From Amycolatopsis acididurans (lineage in GTDB: Bacteria > Actinomycetota > Actinomycetes > Mycobacteriales > Pseudonocardiaceae), in NCBI RefSeq assembly GCF_012328925.1, contig NZ_JAAXLS010000008.1, positions 124,001 to 188,000 of the forward strand: DNA of 64,000 nucleotides, written 5' to 3'. Position numbers and translations under genes: made by a program. Below the pieces are notes generated by a model. It ran no database searches, was not told the origin of the DNA, and worked only from the letters and a program-made list of their open reading frames with translations. Positions 42,325-50,443 of the stretch are shown piece by piece. Within the stretch, counting starts at the first letter, position 1; every line of letters starts with the position of its first letter.

Positions 42325-43780
42325 CGACTTCGCGACTCCGGCGGTGATCACGGCGGGCAGCGGGCGTGTGCTTTCGCACGGTGAACTCGCTCGTCGCGCC
42401 GGGAGACTCGCCGCGAAGCTGCACGAGCGGGGTTTGCGGAGCGGGGACGGCGTCGCGTTGCTGGCGGAAAACGCGCCGGAAGCCTACGAAGTGTGCCTCG
42501 CGGCCCTGCGTTCCGGTCTCGACCCCGTGGCGGTCGACACCGCGCTCTCGCTCGACGAGGCCGCGTACGTCGTCAACGACAGCGAGGCCCGGGCCCTCGT
42601 CGCGGGTGGTGCGACGCTGGGTCTTGCCACGGCGTTGCGGCCGCTGACGCCCCGCGTCGATGTGCGGTATGCCTTCGATGGTGAGGCCGACGGTTACGAG
42701 CCTTACGAGGATGCCCTGACCGGCATCGCCCGCGACCGGCCCTCCGGCGTGCGGGGCGCACCGATGGTGTACACGGCCGGCGTCACCGGACGGCCGAAGG
42801 GCGTCGTGCCCGACGCGGCCCGCGTGGCCACCACGGCCCGGCTGCTTTCGAAGTTGTGTGCCTTACGCGAGAACACGATCGCGTTCCTGCCCGTGCCGCT
42901 GGCGGACCCGGTGGCGGTGCATCTGGCGACCGCCGTGCACGACGCCCGGGGGACGGTGGTCAGCGCGGCGCCGTTCGCCCCGGAGGACGCGCTCGGCGGG
43001 ATCGAACGGCACCGCGTGACCCTCGTCCACTTGGTACCCGATCTGGCTCTGCAGCTGATCGCGTTGCCCTCCAGGGTCCGCGCCCGGTTCGACATGTCCA
43101 CTGTGGAGCGCGTGATCGTCAGCGGTGGCCCCTGCCCGTCCGGAGTACTGGACGCGCTGTCCGGCTGGTGGGGGGCGAGGACCACCGAGATCTACGGCGG
43201 CGCCGAATGGCCGGTGGTGGCCGCGCTCGATGCGGAGGAACGGGCTGCGCGGCCAGGTTCGGCGGGTCGTGCCGTCGAGGGGACGCTGCACATCTGTGAC
43301 GAGCGGGGGGTGGAGCTTCCCACCGGGAGGACCGGCCTGGTCTATCTGACCGGTGCCTGGGCCGAATACCACGGCGCTCCCGGCTGGTCCGGTGCCGCTC
43401 GGCATCCGTGGCAGACGCGGTGGGTGACCCTCGGCGACCGCGGGAGCCTGGACGACCGGGGCTACCTGTACCTCGCCGAACCCGGGATGGGCGAGGCGGT
43501 GCTGGCCGCGCACCCGGCGGTGGCCGGCGTGGCCGTGCTCACGATTCCGGATGCCGGGGCGGGTGAGCGGGTACGGGCGGTGGTCCGGGTCGTGGCAGGG
43601 GTGCGACCCGGACCGCCGCTCGCCGCCGAACTGATCGAGCATGTGCGCGACAAATGCGGCGACGGCCAGGCGCCGCACACGGTGGACTTCGTCGACGACC
43701 TGCCGCGCACCTCGGCGGGCAAGGTCCTCCGGCGCAAGCTCCTGCACCGCTATGCGATGGCCGACGGTGTCCTCGTCTGA
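42314..43780 (+). CDS. AMP-binding acyl-CoA synthetase-like protein, degenerate
   Basis: This 488-residue ANL-family protein lacks key parts. The P-loop reads YTAGVTGRPKGV instead of YTSGTTGxPKGV, and the A5 block is EIYGGAEWP instead of YGxTE. The whole A8/hinge segment between GYLYLAEPG and EAVLAAHPAV is missing: about 17 residues, including the conserved D-R-x-K and GG-x-N. The C-terminal lysine block PRTSAGKVLRRKLL is kept. There is no frameshift. It overlaps the sigma-factor gene by 11 bases. It may be inactive, have an altered reaction, or act as a ligand-binding partner of the sigma factor. Confidence 0.85.
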   Translation: MDRDDFATPAVITAGSGRVLSHGELARRAGRLAAKLHERGLRSGDGVALLAENAPEAYEVCLAALRSGLDPVAVDTALSLDEAAYVVNDSEARALVAGGATLGLATALRPLTPRVDVRYAFDGEADGYEPYEDALTGIARDRPSGVRGAPMVYTAGVTGRPKGVVPDAARVATTARLLSKLCALRENTIAFLPVPLADPVAVHLATAVHDARGTVVSAAPFAPEDALGGIERHRVTLVHLVPDLALQLIALPSRVRARFDMSTVERVIVSGGPCPSGVLDALSGWWGARTTEIYGGAEWPVVAALDAEERAARPGSAGRAVEGTLHICDERGVELPTGRTGLVYLTGAWAEYHGAPGWSGAARHPWQTRWVTLGDRGSLDDRGYLYLAEPGMGEAVLAAHPAVAGVAVLTIPDAGAGERVRAVVRVVAGVRPGPPLAAELIEHVRDKCGDGQAPHTVDFVDDLPRTSAGKVLRRKLLHRYAMADGVLV

Positions 43781-43786
43781 GCGCCT

Positions 43787-46123
43787 TCACGAGCGCGGGG
43801 CAGCGCCGTTCTGTTGTTCGGCCATGAACGCGATGATCTGGTGGCGCGACGTGAAACCCAGCTTCGTCATGATGTTGGCGACGTGGGTCTCCGCCGTGCG
43901 TTTCGAGATGACCAGGCGTTCCGCGATGTCCCGGTTGGACAGTCCGGTTGCGACGAGTCGCGCGATCTCCCGTTCCCGCCGGGTCAGCGGGCCGCCGTAT
44001 CCCGGCGCGGCCGGCGGCGCGCTGTCCTTCTTGCCCGGCGGACGATCGGTCAACGCGTATTCGATCGCGGCCGCCGCGTCGAGCGCGCGGCCGCGATCCC
44101 AGGCCGTCTGGTACGGCTCGTCCCCGAGTACGGACCGCGCCATTTTGAGGCAGTGCTCGTGCTGCACGAACAGACCCGGCAACGCTTCGGTCGAGGTCTC
44201 GATCGCCTCCCAGTGGTTCTGCGCGGCGCCCAGCAGCATCGCCGCCCGCTCGGCGTCGCGCTGCGCGCCGATCCACGCCAGCGCTTCCAGGCACAGGCCG
44301 AGGCCCAGTCGTTCGTTCATGCGGGACATCAGGCGCAGTCCGTCGCGCTCGAGCCGGGTCGCGGTCTCGAGGTCGCCCGCCGCCAGATGCGCGAGTCCGG
44401 CGATCCACAGCGAGTGCGCCCTCGACCAGCATTCGCCGACCGGTTCGGTGATGGCCAGGCACTCGTCGTGGCATGCCAGGGCCTGTTCCAGGTCGCCGGC
44501 GAAGGTGTGGGCCAGTTGCACGAGCGCGAGCGTGTGGGCGGTCTGGGCGTGGTCGCCCGAGGCGCGGAAGCCGGTCAACGCCTCGGTGAACAGCGGGATC
44601 GCACGGTCCAGGTCGCCCGCGAACATCGCGACGAACGCTTCGGCCTGGGTGAGCTTGGTCCGGACCCGGGGCTCGAGTCCGCTCGCGGCATCGAGGCCGT
44701 CCGCGAGCAGCCGGCTTGCCGCGGGCAGGTCACCCTGCATGGCCGCCCACCAGCAGGCCGTTCGCAACGCGAGCGCCCGCGTCTCGGTCGGTTCCGGGGC
44801 CAGCGGCAGCAGCCGGTCGAACCAGAGCCGACCGACGCGGAACAGCCCGTCGGCCAGGCCGTACTCGAGCAGGCTGGCACCCATCCGCAGGCCTGGTTCC
44901 GCGGCCCCTGGCTCCATGAAACAGAATTCCAGCGCCGCCTGCATGTTGCTCTGCTCGCGCCGGAGCCGGTCGATCCATTCGACCTGCCGGGCGCTCATCC
45001 ACTCGGCCGCGGCCTGCTCCGCCAGCCCGACATGGAAGTCGCGATGGCGGCGGCGTAGCTCGCTGACCAGCCCGAGCTCGGCCAGCTCGCGCAGGCCGCG
45101 CTGCCGCAGGGGAGTCAGCATCCGGAACCGGGTCCGGTCATCGTGGGTCTCGGCACTGAGTACCGATTTGTCGACCAGGTCGAGGAGCACGTCCGGGAGC
45201 GTGATCTCGCCCCGGTCGCCCGCGCAGACGGCGGTGGCCGCGTCGAGTTCGAAACCGCCCGAGAACACGGCCGTGCGCGCCCACACCTCCCGCTCGGCCT
45301 CGGAGCACAGGTCGAAACTCCACTCGATGCAGGCCGCCATCGTGCGCTGCCGGTCGGGCGCGGTGCGGTCACCATGGGTCAGCAGATCCTGCCGGTCGGC
45401 CAGCGCGGACGCGAGTTCGGCTGCCGACATCGCACGCAGCCGTACCGCGGCGAGTTCGAGGGCCAACGGGATGCCCTCGAGGTGGCGGCATACGGCCGCG
45501 ACCGCGTCCCGGTTGTTCTCGGTGATCGTGAAGGACGGCTGCACCGCGCGAGCCCTGTCGACGAACAGGCTGACCGACTCGTACTGGTGCAGCGTGGCCT
45601 CGGCGGGACCACGCGCGGGCACCGTGAGCGGTGCGACGGCATGCACGGTCTCCCCCCGGATGCGCAGCGGTTCGCGGCTGGTGGCCAGTACCCGCAGGTG
45701 GGCGCAGGTCCGCAGCAACGTGTCGGTCAGCATCGCACAGGTGTCGATCAGGTGCTCGCAGTTGTCGAGCACGATCAGGGTCTCGCGGGAGCGCAGATAC
45801 TCCACCAGCGCGCCGGGAGCGGTGCGCGTCGATCGTCCTTGCAGGCCGAGTGCGGTGGACACGGCGTGTGGCAGCCAGTCCGGGTCGTTGACACCGGCCA
45901 GCGAGACGAACCAGACACCGTCGGTGAAGGCGCGCCGCAGTTCCTGGGCCACGCGCAGTGCCAGCCGGGTCTTGCCGACGCCGCCGAACCCGGTCAGCGT
46001 GACGAGCCGGGCGTCGGCCAGCAGGCGCCTGATCTCGGCACGTTCGTTCCTGCGCCCGACGAAACTCGTCAGCTCGGCGGGCAAGGTGGCCGAGTGCTCC
46101 CGCTCCGGTGCGGGTTCGCCCAT
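43787..46123 (-). CDS. Large LuxR-family ATPase regulator
   Basis: This 778-residue regulator has an N-terminal NB-ARC/AAA-type ATPase (FVGRRNERAEIRRLLADARL, P-loop GFGGVGKT at 45-52, LIVLDNCEHL), a long alpha-helical repeat middle and a C-terminal LuxR HTH (LTRREREIARLVATGLSNRD, then KRTAETHVANIMTKLGF). Such proteins are activators that need ATP and an inducer. ATG 46123 has GGGAGG 7 nt upstream; a longer reading to 46228 would run nearly into operator copy 8. It is divergent from the SCP2-P450 operon and is a candidate activator of it. Confidence 0.9.
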   Translation of the reverse strand: MGEPAPEREHSATLPAELTSFVGRRNERAEIRRLLADARLVTLTGFGGVGKTRLALRVAQELRRAFTDGVWFVSLAGVNDPDWLPHAVSTALGLQGRSTRTAPGALVEYLRSRETLIVLDNCEHLIDTCAMLTDTLLRTCAHLRVLATSREPLRIRGETVHAVAPLTVPARGPAEATLHQYESVSLFVDRARAVQPSFTITENNRDAVAAVCRHLEGIPLALELAAVRLRAMSAAELASALADRQDLLTHGDRTAPDRQRTMAACIEWSFDLCSEAEREVWARTAVFSGGFELDAATAVCAGDRGEITLPDVLLDLVDKSVLSAETHDDRTRFRMLTPLRQRGLRELAELGLVSELRRRHRDFHVGLAEQAAAEWMSARQVEWIDRLRREQSNMQAALEFCFMEPGAAEPGLRMGASLLEYGLADGLFRVGRLWFDRLLPLAPEPTETRALALRTACWWAAMQGDLPAASRLLADGLDAASGLEPRVRTKLTQAEAFVAMFAGDLDRAIPLFTEALTGFRASGDHAQTAHTLALVQLAHTFAGDLEQALACHDECLAITEPVGECWSRAHSLWIAGLAHLAAGDLETATRLERDGLRLMSRMNERLGLGLCLEALAWIGAQRDAERAAMLLGAAQNHWEAIETSTEALPGLFVQHEHCLKMARSVLGDEPYQTAWDRGRALDAAAAIEYALTDRPPGKKDSAPPAAPGYGGPLTRREREIARLVATGLSNRDIAERLVISKRTAETHVANIMTKLGFTSRHQIIAFMAEQQNGAAPRS

Positions 46124-46235
46124 GCTGCAGCCTCCCGGTGCGATGGTCCGGATGGAGTAGCAGTCTAGCGCCTTTCGTCGCGAGATCGGGCCGGATGGGC
46201 CGAGGCCGACATCGCCGAGGACCAGCAAATATTAG

Positions 46236-46251
46236 TTGAATTTAGATTTGA
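46236..46251. promoter_or_regulatory. Regulon operator, copy 8 (SCP2/P450 and LuxR)
   Basis: TTGAATTTAGATTTGA (reverse TCAAATCTAAATTCAA) fits the consensus with one mismatch. It lies between the divergent LuxR gene (46123) and the SCP2 gene (46329). The surrounding 30 bp is the most AT-rich stretch of the region. Confidence 0.7.
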
Positions 46252-46328
46252 AAATGGATAGTATCGGCATGCTCGGCCCCCGTCCTGCGTGCCGGGCCGG
46301 CTGCACCTAAACCATCCGTGGAGGACCA

Positions 46329-46733
46329 ATGTCGTTTCGCAACGAGGATGAGGCTCGCCGCTACATCGGCGGTATTTTCGAGACCGCGTTCAAAGATGAG
46401 GAGATCGGGCCGAAGCTTGTCGACACCGGGCTGGTGCTGCGCTTCGCGTTCACCGACCCCGAGGCCGTACTGGTGATCGACATGGGGCAGCAGCAGGTGT
46501 ACCAGGGTGATGGCTCAGGCCTGACACCGTCGGCCACGATGTCGATGAAGTGCGAAACGGCCAACGCCTACTGGCAAGGCAAGGTCAACCTGCCTTTCGC
46601 CATGGCGCGCGGCAAGATCGCCGTCGACGGCAACGTGGCGAGCCTGCTCAAGCTCGCTCCGCTCGGCAAGAAGCTGTACCCGGTCTACATCGACAACCTC
46701 ACCAACGACGGGCGCACGGACCTGCTGGTCTGA
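46329..46733 (+). CDS. SCP2-type sterol/lipid-binding protein
   Basis: This 134-residue single SCP2 domain has LRFAFTDPEAVLVIDM, TMSMKCETANAYWQGKVNL and AMARGKIAVDGNVASLLKL. SCP2 domains bind hydrophobic ligands in a tunnel and move or present them. It is not secreted, as no signal peptide is present. It is followed after 45 bp by a cytochrome P450 and is paralogous to the protein at 52105. It may deliver the lipid substrate to the P450 or to the ligases. Confidence 0.9.
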   Translation: MSFRNEDEARRYIGGIFETAFKDEEIGPKLVDTGLVLRFAFTDPEAVLVIDMGQQQVYQGDGSGLTPSATMSMKCETANAYWQGKVNLPFAMARGKIAVDGNVASLLKLAPLGKKLYPVYIDNLTNDGRTDLLV

Positions 46734-46778
46734 CGAGCCCGTGCACAGTCCGCCGAAGTACTGAAAACAGGAGCGTCG

Positions 46779-48035
46779 ATGACGTCCACCATGCCGACAA
46801 CCCGTTCCTACGACCCGGTTTCCGTGTCCCCGCTGTCGTTCTGGGCCGCCACGGCCGAGGAGCGGGAGCGGAGTTTCCGCATACTGCGCGACGAGCGACC
46901 GGTGAGCTGGCACCCTCCGCTGGAGGGGGCGCTCATGCCGCCGCAACAGGAGGGTGTCTGGGCCGTCGTCCGCCACGAGGACATCGTGCGGGTGAGCAAG
47001 GACTACGAGACGTTCTCCTCCGCACACGGCGTCATGCAGGAGGAGGTGCCCGAGGACATTCTCGACGCGGCGCAGTCCTTTCTCGGCATGGACCCGCCGC
47101 GGCATACGCGGCTGCGCCGGCTGATCAGTTCGGCGTTCACGCCGAGGCAGGTCGCGAAGATCGAGGAGCAGATTCGTGGCCAGGCGAAACGGATCGTCGA
47201 TGAGCTGATCGAGGCCGGCGACTGCGACTTCGTGGCGCAGGTGTCCAAGCGGCTTCCCATGTGGACGATCTACGAGATGATGGGGCTGCCCGAGCAGTAT
47301 CGCGAGGCCGCCGCCGAGGGCGCGGACGGCATGGTCTCGTGGGCGGACGAGGACGTGGCCGCGGGGCGCGAGCCAGGGCAGGTGCTCAACGACGCCTTGA
47401 TCAGCCTGCTCACGATCGGCATGGACCTGGCCGAGATGCGCCGCGCGAAACCCACCGAGGACCTGATGACCAACCTCGTCCAGGCCGAAGTGGACGGTCA
47501 GCGGCTGACCGACGAGGAGATCGGTGCGTTCTTCGTGCTGTTGTCCGTCGCGGGCAACGACACCACCCGGAACACGATCAGCCTGACCACGAAGGCGCTG
47601 TGCGAGTTCCCGGACCAGCGGGCGCTGCTGCTGGAGAACTTCGAAGGCCGGATCGGCACCGCGATCGAGGAGTTCGCGCGCTGGGTCACGCCGGTGATGA
47701 CGTTCCGGCGCACGGTCATGCGCGACGTCGAGCTCGGTGGACAGCAGCTGTCCGAGGGGGAGTGGGTCGTCATGTTCTACTCTTCGGGCAACCGCGACGA
47801 GCGGGTGTTCAGCGAGCCGGAGCGCTTCGACATCACGCGCAGCCCGAATCCGCACGTGGCCTTCGGCGGCGGTGGGCCGCACTACTGCATGGGCAACATG
47901 CTGGCGAAAACCCAGCTCCGGGCGCTTTTCGACCAGCTGCTGCACCGAGTACCGGAACTACAGGTTTCAGACCCGACCTACTTGGTGGGCAACTTCGTCC
48001 GTGGTGTCAAGAGCATGCCCTGCACGCTTCGGTGA
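46779..48035 (+). CDS. Cytochrome P450
   Basis: This 418-residue P450 has the I-helix AGNDTTRNTISL, the K-helix-like EEFARWVTPVMTFRRTVMRD and the haem motif FGGGGPHYCMGNMLAKTQLR (haem-ligand Cys370). The overall style resembles the CYP124/125/142 steroid- and methyl-branched-lipid-hydroxylating group of actinomycetes, but the family cannot be fixed without alignment. Electrons can come from the 3Fe-4S ferredoxin and reductase at 30.8-32.2 kb. It is co-transcribed with the SCP2 gene and ends in a strong palindromic terminator. It probably hydroxylates a hydrophobic substrate at an unactivated carbon. Confidence 0.93.
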   Translation: MTSTMPTTRSYDPVSVSPLSFWAATAEERERSFRILRDERPVSWHPPLEGALMPPQQEGVWAVVRHEDIVRVSKDYETFSSAHGVMQEEVPEDILDAAQSFLGMDPPRHTRLRRLISSAFTPRQVAKIEEQIRGQAKRIVDELIEAGDCDFVAQVSKRLPMWTIYEMMGLPEQYREAAAEGADGMVSWADEDVAAGREPGQVLNDALISLLTIGMDLAEMRRAKPTEDLMTNLVQAEVDGQRLTDEEIGAFFVLLSVAGNDTTRNTISLTTKALCEFPDQRALLLENFEGRIGTAIEEFARWVTPVMTFRRTVMRDVELGGQQLSEGEWVVMFYSSGNRDERVFSEPERFDITRSPNPHVAFGGGGPHYCMGNMLAKTQLRALFDQLLHRVPELQVSDPTYLVGNFVRGVKSMPCTLR

Positions 48036-48038
48036 CAT

Positions 48039-48078
48039 ATGAGTAAGGGCCCTGGCGCGCGCCAGGGCCCTTACTCAT
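48039..48078. terminator. Bidirectional terminator, 40-nt perfect palindrome
   Basis: A perfect palindrome with two 20-nt halves (ATGAGTAAGGGCCCTGGCGC and its reverse complement) and no spacer. It lies between the convergent P450 and SDR genes, starting 3 bases after the P450 stop. Confidence 0.85.
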
Positions 48079-48085
48079 GTGTCCG

Positions 48086-48877
48086 CTAGATCTCCGGGGC
48101 GGGTACGAGTCCGGAGAGCACCGCGCCGGTGATGCCGCCGTCGACGACCATGGCGTGCCCGTTGACCCAGCGCGCCTCTGGTGATGCCAGGAAAACGATC
48201 GGGGCGGCGATGTCCTCAGGGCTGGCGTGCCTGCCGAGCAGGAACTTGAGGCCGTCCAGGGTGTCCTTGCCCATCGAGTCCTCGAAATCCGGCAGTATCG
48301 GCGTGTCCACGGGGCCCGGAAGCACGGCGTTCATCCGCAGGCCGAGTTCCACCAGGCCGGTGCCCATCGCCATCGTGTAGACGGTCAGGGCTTCTTTGGA
48401 CAGGTTGTAGGCGTTGGTGTCCTGTGGGTTCCGCCGGAACCAGTCCAGCCCCGCCTCGAAGGATTCCGCGGCCAGCAGCTCGCGCAGCAGCGGAAGCCGC
48501 TCCGCCCACTGGAACCCGGCCGTGGAGGAGACGTTCACGATCGCGCCGCCGGTGTTGAGTGATTCGAACATCGACTCCGTGAGATGGCGCAGGCCGAGGA
48601 AGTTCACCGAGAACACCAGTTCCGCCGGTGCGGTGCCGGGAATGCCGGCCACGTTGATGAGCGCGTCCCAGCCGGTGCCGAGCTCGGCGACCGCCGCGTC
48701 GATGCTCGCCGGGTCGGCCAGGTCGACGCGTACGAAGCGCTCGACGGGTGCGGTGGGCTCGTTGCGGTCAAGACACGTGACCGAGGCGCCGGCCTTGCCG
48801 AGGTGCTCGGCGACCGCGTGGCCGATGCCGGATGCCGCGCCCGTCACGACGCAGCGCAGCCCCGAAACAGTCGTCAT
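48086..48877 (-). CDS. SDR (3-alpha-hydroxysteroid/coniferyl-alcohol dehydrogenase-like)
   Basis: This 263-residue SDR of the 3-alpha-HSD/coniferyl-alcohol dehydrogenase subgroup has VVTGAASGIGHAVAEHLGKA, a short CLDRNEP after the second strand, LINVAGIPGTAPAELVFSVN and the long loop before the active site with AYNLSKEALTVYTMA. The subgroup is recognised by the shortened cofactor half and a long insert. It likely oxidises a hydroxyl on a cyclic substrate. It is divergent from aldehyde dehydrogenase across operator copy 9. Confidence 0.9.
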   Translation of the reverse strand: MTTVSGLRCVVTGAASGIGHAVAEHLGKAGASVTCLDRNEPTAPVERFVRVDLADPASIDAAVAELGTGWDALINVAGIPGTAPAELVFSVNFLGLRHLTESMFESLNTGGAIVNVSSTAGFQWAERLPLLRELLAAESFEAGLDWFRRNPQDTNAYNLSKEALTVYTMAMGTGLVELGLRMNAVLPGPVDTPILPDFEDSMGKDTLDGLKFLLGRHASPEDIAAPIVFLASPEARWVNGHAMVVDGGITGAVLSGLVPAPEI

Positions 48878-48914
48878 GGTGGTCCTTTCGCCGGAGGGTA
48901 GGTCTCGAATATAA

Positions 48915-48930
48915 TTTAATCTAAACTAGA
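48915..48930. promoter_or_regulatory. Regulon operator, copy 9 (divergent SDR and aldehyde dehydrogenase)
   Basis: TTTAATCTAAACTAGA differs from the consensus at one position. On the minus strand TGGACA, 18 nt and TAGATT form a possible promoter for the SDR, with the -10 inside the operator. The aldehyde dehydrogenase begins 70 bp away on the plus strand. Confidence 0.72.
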
Positions 48931-49000
48931 AGAGACGACGTTGTCCACGGGCCCGATCCCGCAGCCGGTGCGGTCTCGAGGACAGTTCCAGGAGGGCCCA

Positions 49001-50431
49001 GTGGTACCGATCCCACCCCAGACCCAGGTCAACGGCCATGTTCGCGATGCGGCTCGTGTCGCGACCGCCGAGATCGACGATGCGGTCGGCCGGTTACGGC
49101 AGACCTTCGCCGAAGGTCGCACCCGTGACCTGGCCTGGCGTACGCGGCAGTTGCGTGCGCTCGAGCGGATGCTCGACGAATGCGAAGACCAGATCGCGGG
49201 CGCGCTCGCCGAGGACCTGGGCCGGCCGCCGGCAGAGGCGTGGCTGGGGGACATCGCGTCGACGAAGGCGGAGGCCGTGTTCGCGCGTAAGAACCTGCGG
49301 AAGTGGACCAAGCGGCGGCGCACCGGCCTGTCCCTCTCCAATCTCCCCGGCCGCGGTTGGTACCAGTACGAGCCGCTCGGAGTGGTGTTGATCATCGGGC
49401 CGTGGAACTACCCGGTGTATCTGTCCCTCGGACCGCTGGTGGGTGCGCTCGCGGCGGGCAACTGCGCGGTGATCAAACCCTCCGAACATGCTCCGGCGTC
49501 GTCGCGGCTGCTCACCCGGCTGGTGCCCGAGTACCTCGACGGCGACGCCGTCGCCGTGCTGGAAGGCGAAGCGGAGGTGACGCGGCAACTGCTCGGTCAG
49601 GGCTTCGACCACGCCTTTTTCACCGGTGGCACCGAAATCGGCCGGATCATCATGCGAACCGCCGCCGAGCACCTGACGCCGGTGACGCTGGAGCTCGGCG
49701 GCAAGAGCCCGGTGATCGTCACCGAGGACGCCGACATCGAAGTCGCCGCGCGCCGCGTCGCGTGGGTCAAGCTGATGAATTCGGGACAGACCTGCATCGC
49801 GCCCGACTACGTGCTGGTCGAGCACGCCGTTCAGAAGCGCTTCGTCTCCGCGGTCACCGATGCCATGCGGCAGTTCCGGTCCGATGCGGACCAGGCGGCG
49901 ATGCGCATCGTCAACAGTCGTCAGTTCGATCGTCTGGCCGGTTTGCTGTCGGCCACGGGCGGCTCCGTCGCGCTCGGCGGCGGCACCGACCCGGCGGCCC
50001 GGGCCATCGAGCCCACCGTCGTGGTCGACCCGGCGCCCGATTCGGCGCTGATGAGCGAGGAGATCTTCGGGCCGATCCTGCCGGTGCTCGGGGTGAACTC
50101 GCTCGACGACGCGCTCCGGTTCGTCAACTCACGGCCCAAACCCCTGGCGGTGTACCTGTTCAGCCGTTCCGGGCGAGTGCGCGAGAAGGTGGTGAGCGAG
50201 ACCAGTTCGGGCGGTGTCGTCGTCAACCACGTCGCGATGCACTGCCTGGCGCCGCAACTGCCCTTCGGTGGAGTCGGTGACAGCGGCATGGGCGCCTACC
50301 ACGGGCGCTGGGGTTTCGAAACGTTCAGCCATCGCAAGGCGGTGCTGGCCAAGCCGTCGCGCCCGGACCCGAAGCTGGTCTACCCGCCCTACACACCGGG
50401 CAAGCTCCGGCTGATGAAGCGGTTCTTCTGA
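49001..50431 (+). CDS. Aldehyde dehydrogenase
   Basis: This 476-residue NAD(P)-dependent aldehyde dehydrogenase starts at GTG 49001, which has AGGAGG 5 nt upstream; a TTG at 48941 is less likely. Motifs are GPWNYPVYLSLGPLVGALAA, FTGGTEIGRII, the catalytic glutamate block LELGGKSP, the nucleophile in NSGQTCIAPDYVL and EEIFGPILPV. Short membrane-associated class 3-like ALDHs have this size. It oxidises the aldehyde from the P450 or SDR to an acid, which the next gene, a CoA ligase, would activate. Confidence 0.93.
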   Translation: MVPIPPQTQVNGHVRDAARVATAEIDDAVGRLRQTFAEGRTRDLAWRTRQLRALERMLDECEDQIAGALAEDLGRPPAEAWLGDIASTKAEAVFARKNLRKWTKRRRTGLSLSNLPGRGWYQYEPLGVVLIIGPWNYPVYLSLGPLVGALAAGNCAVIKPSEHAPASSRLLTRLVPEYLDGDAVAVLEGEAEVTRQLLGQGFDHAFFTGGTEIGRIIMRTAAEHLTPVTLELGGKSPVIVTEDADIEVAARRVAWVKLMNSGQTCIAPDYVLVEHAVQKRFVSAVTDAMRQFRSDADQAAMRIVNSRQFDRLAGLLSATGGSVALGGGTDPAARAIEPTVVVDPAPDSALMSEEIFGPILPVLGVNSLDDALRFVNSRPKPLAVYLFSRSGRVREKVVSETSSGGVVVNHVAMHCLAPQLPFGGVGDSGMGAYHGRWGFETFSHRKAVLAKPSRPDPKLVYPPYTPGKLRLMKRFF

Positions 50432-50443
50432 AAGGACGACCAC

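Noticed and set aside
43641..46160. An 839-codon plus-strand frame opposite the LuxR gene
   Set aside because: The translation is serine/arginine-rich with no recognisable fold. The minus strand has a complete ATPase and HTH.
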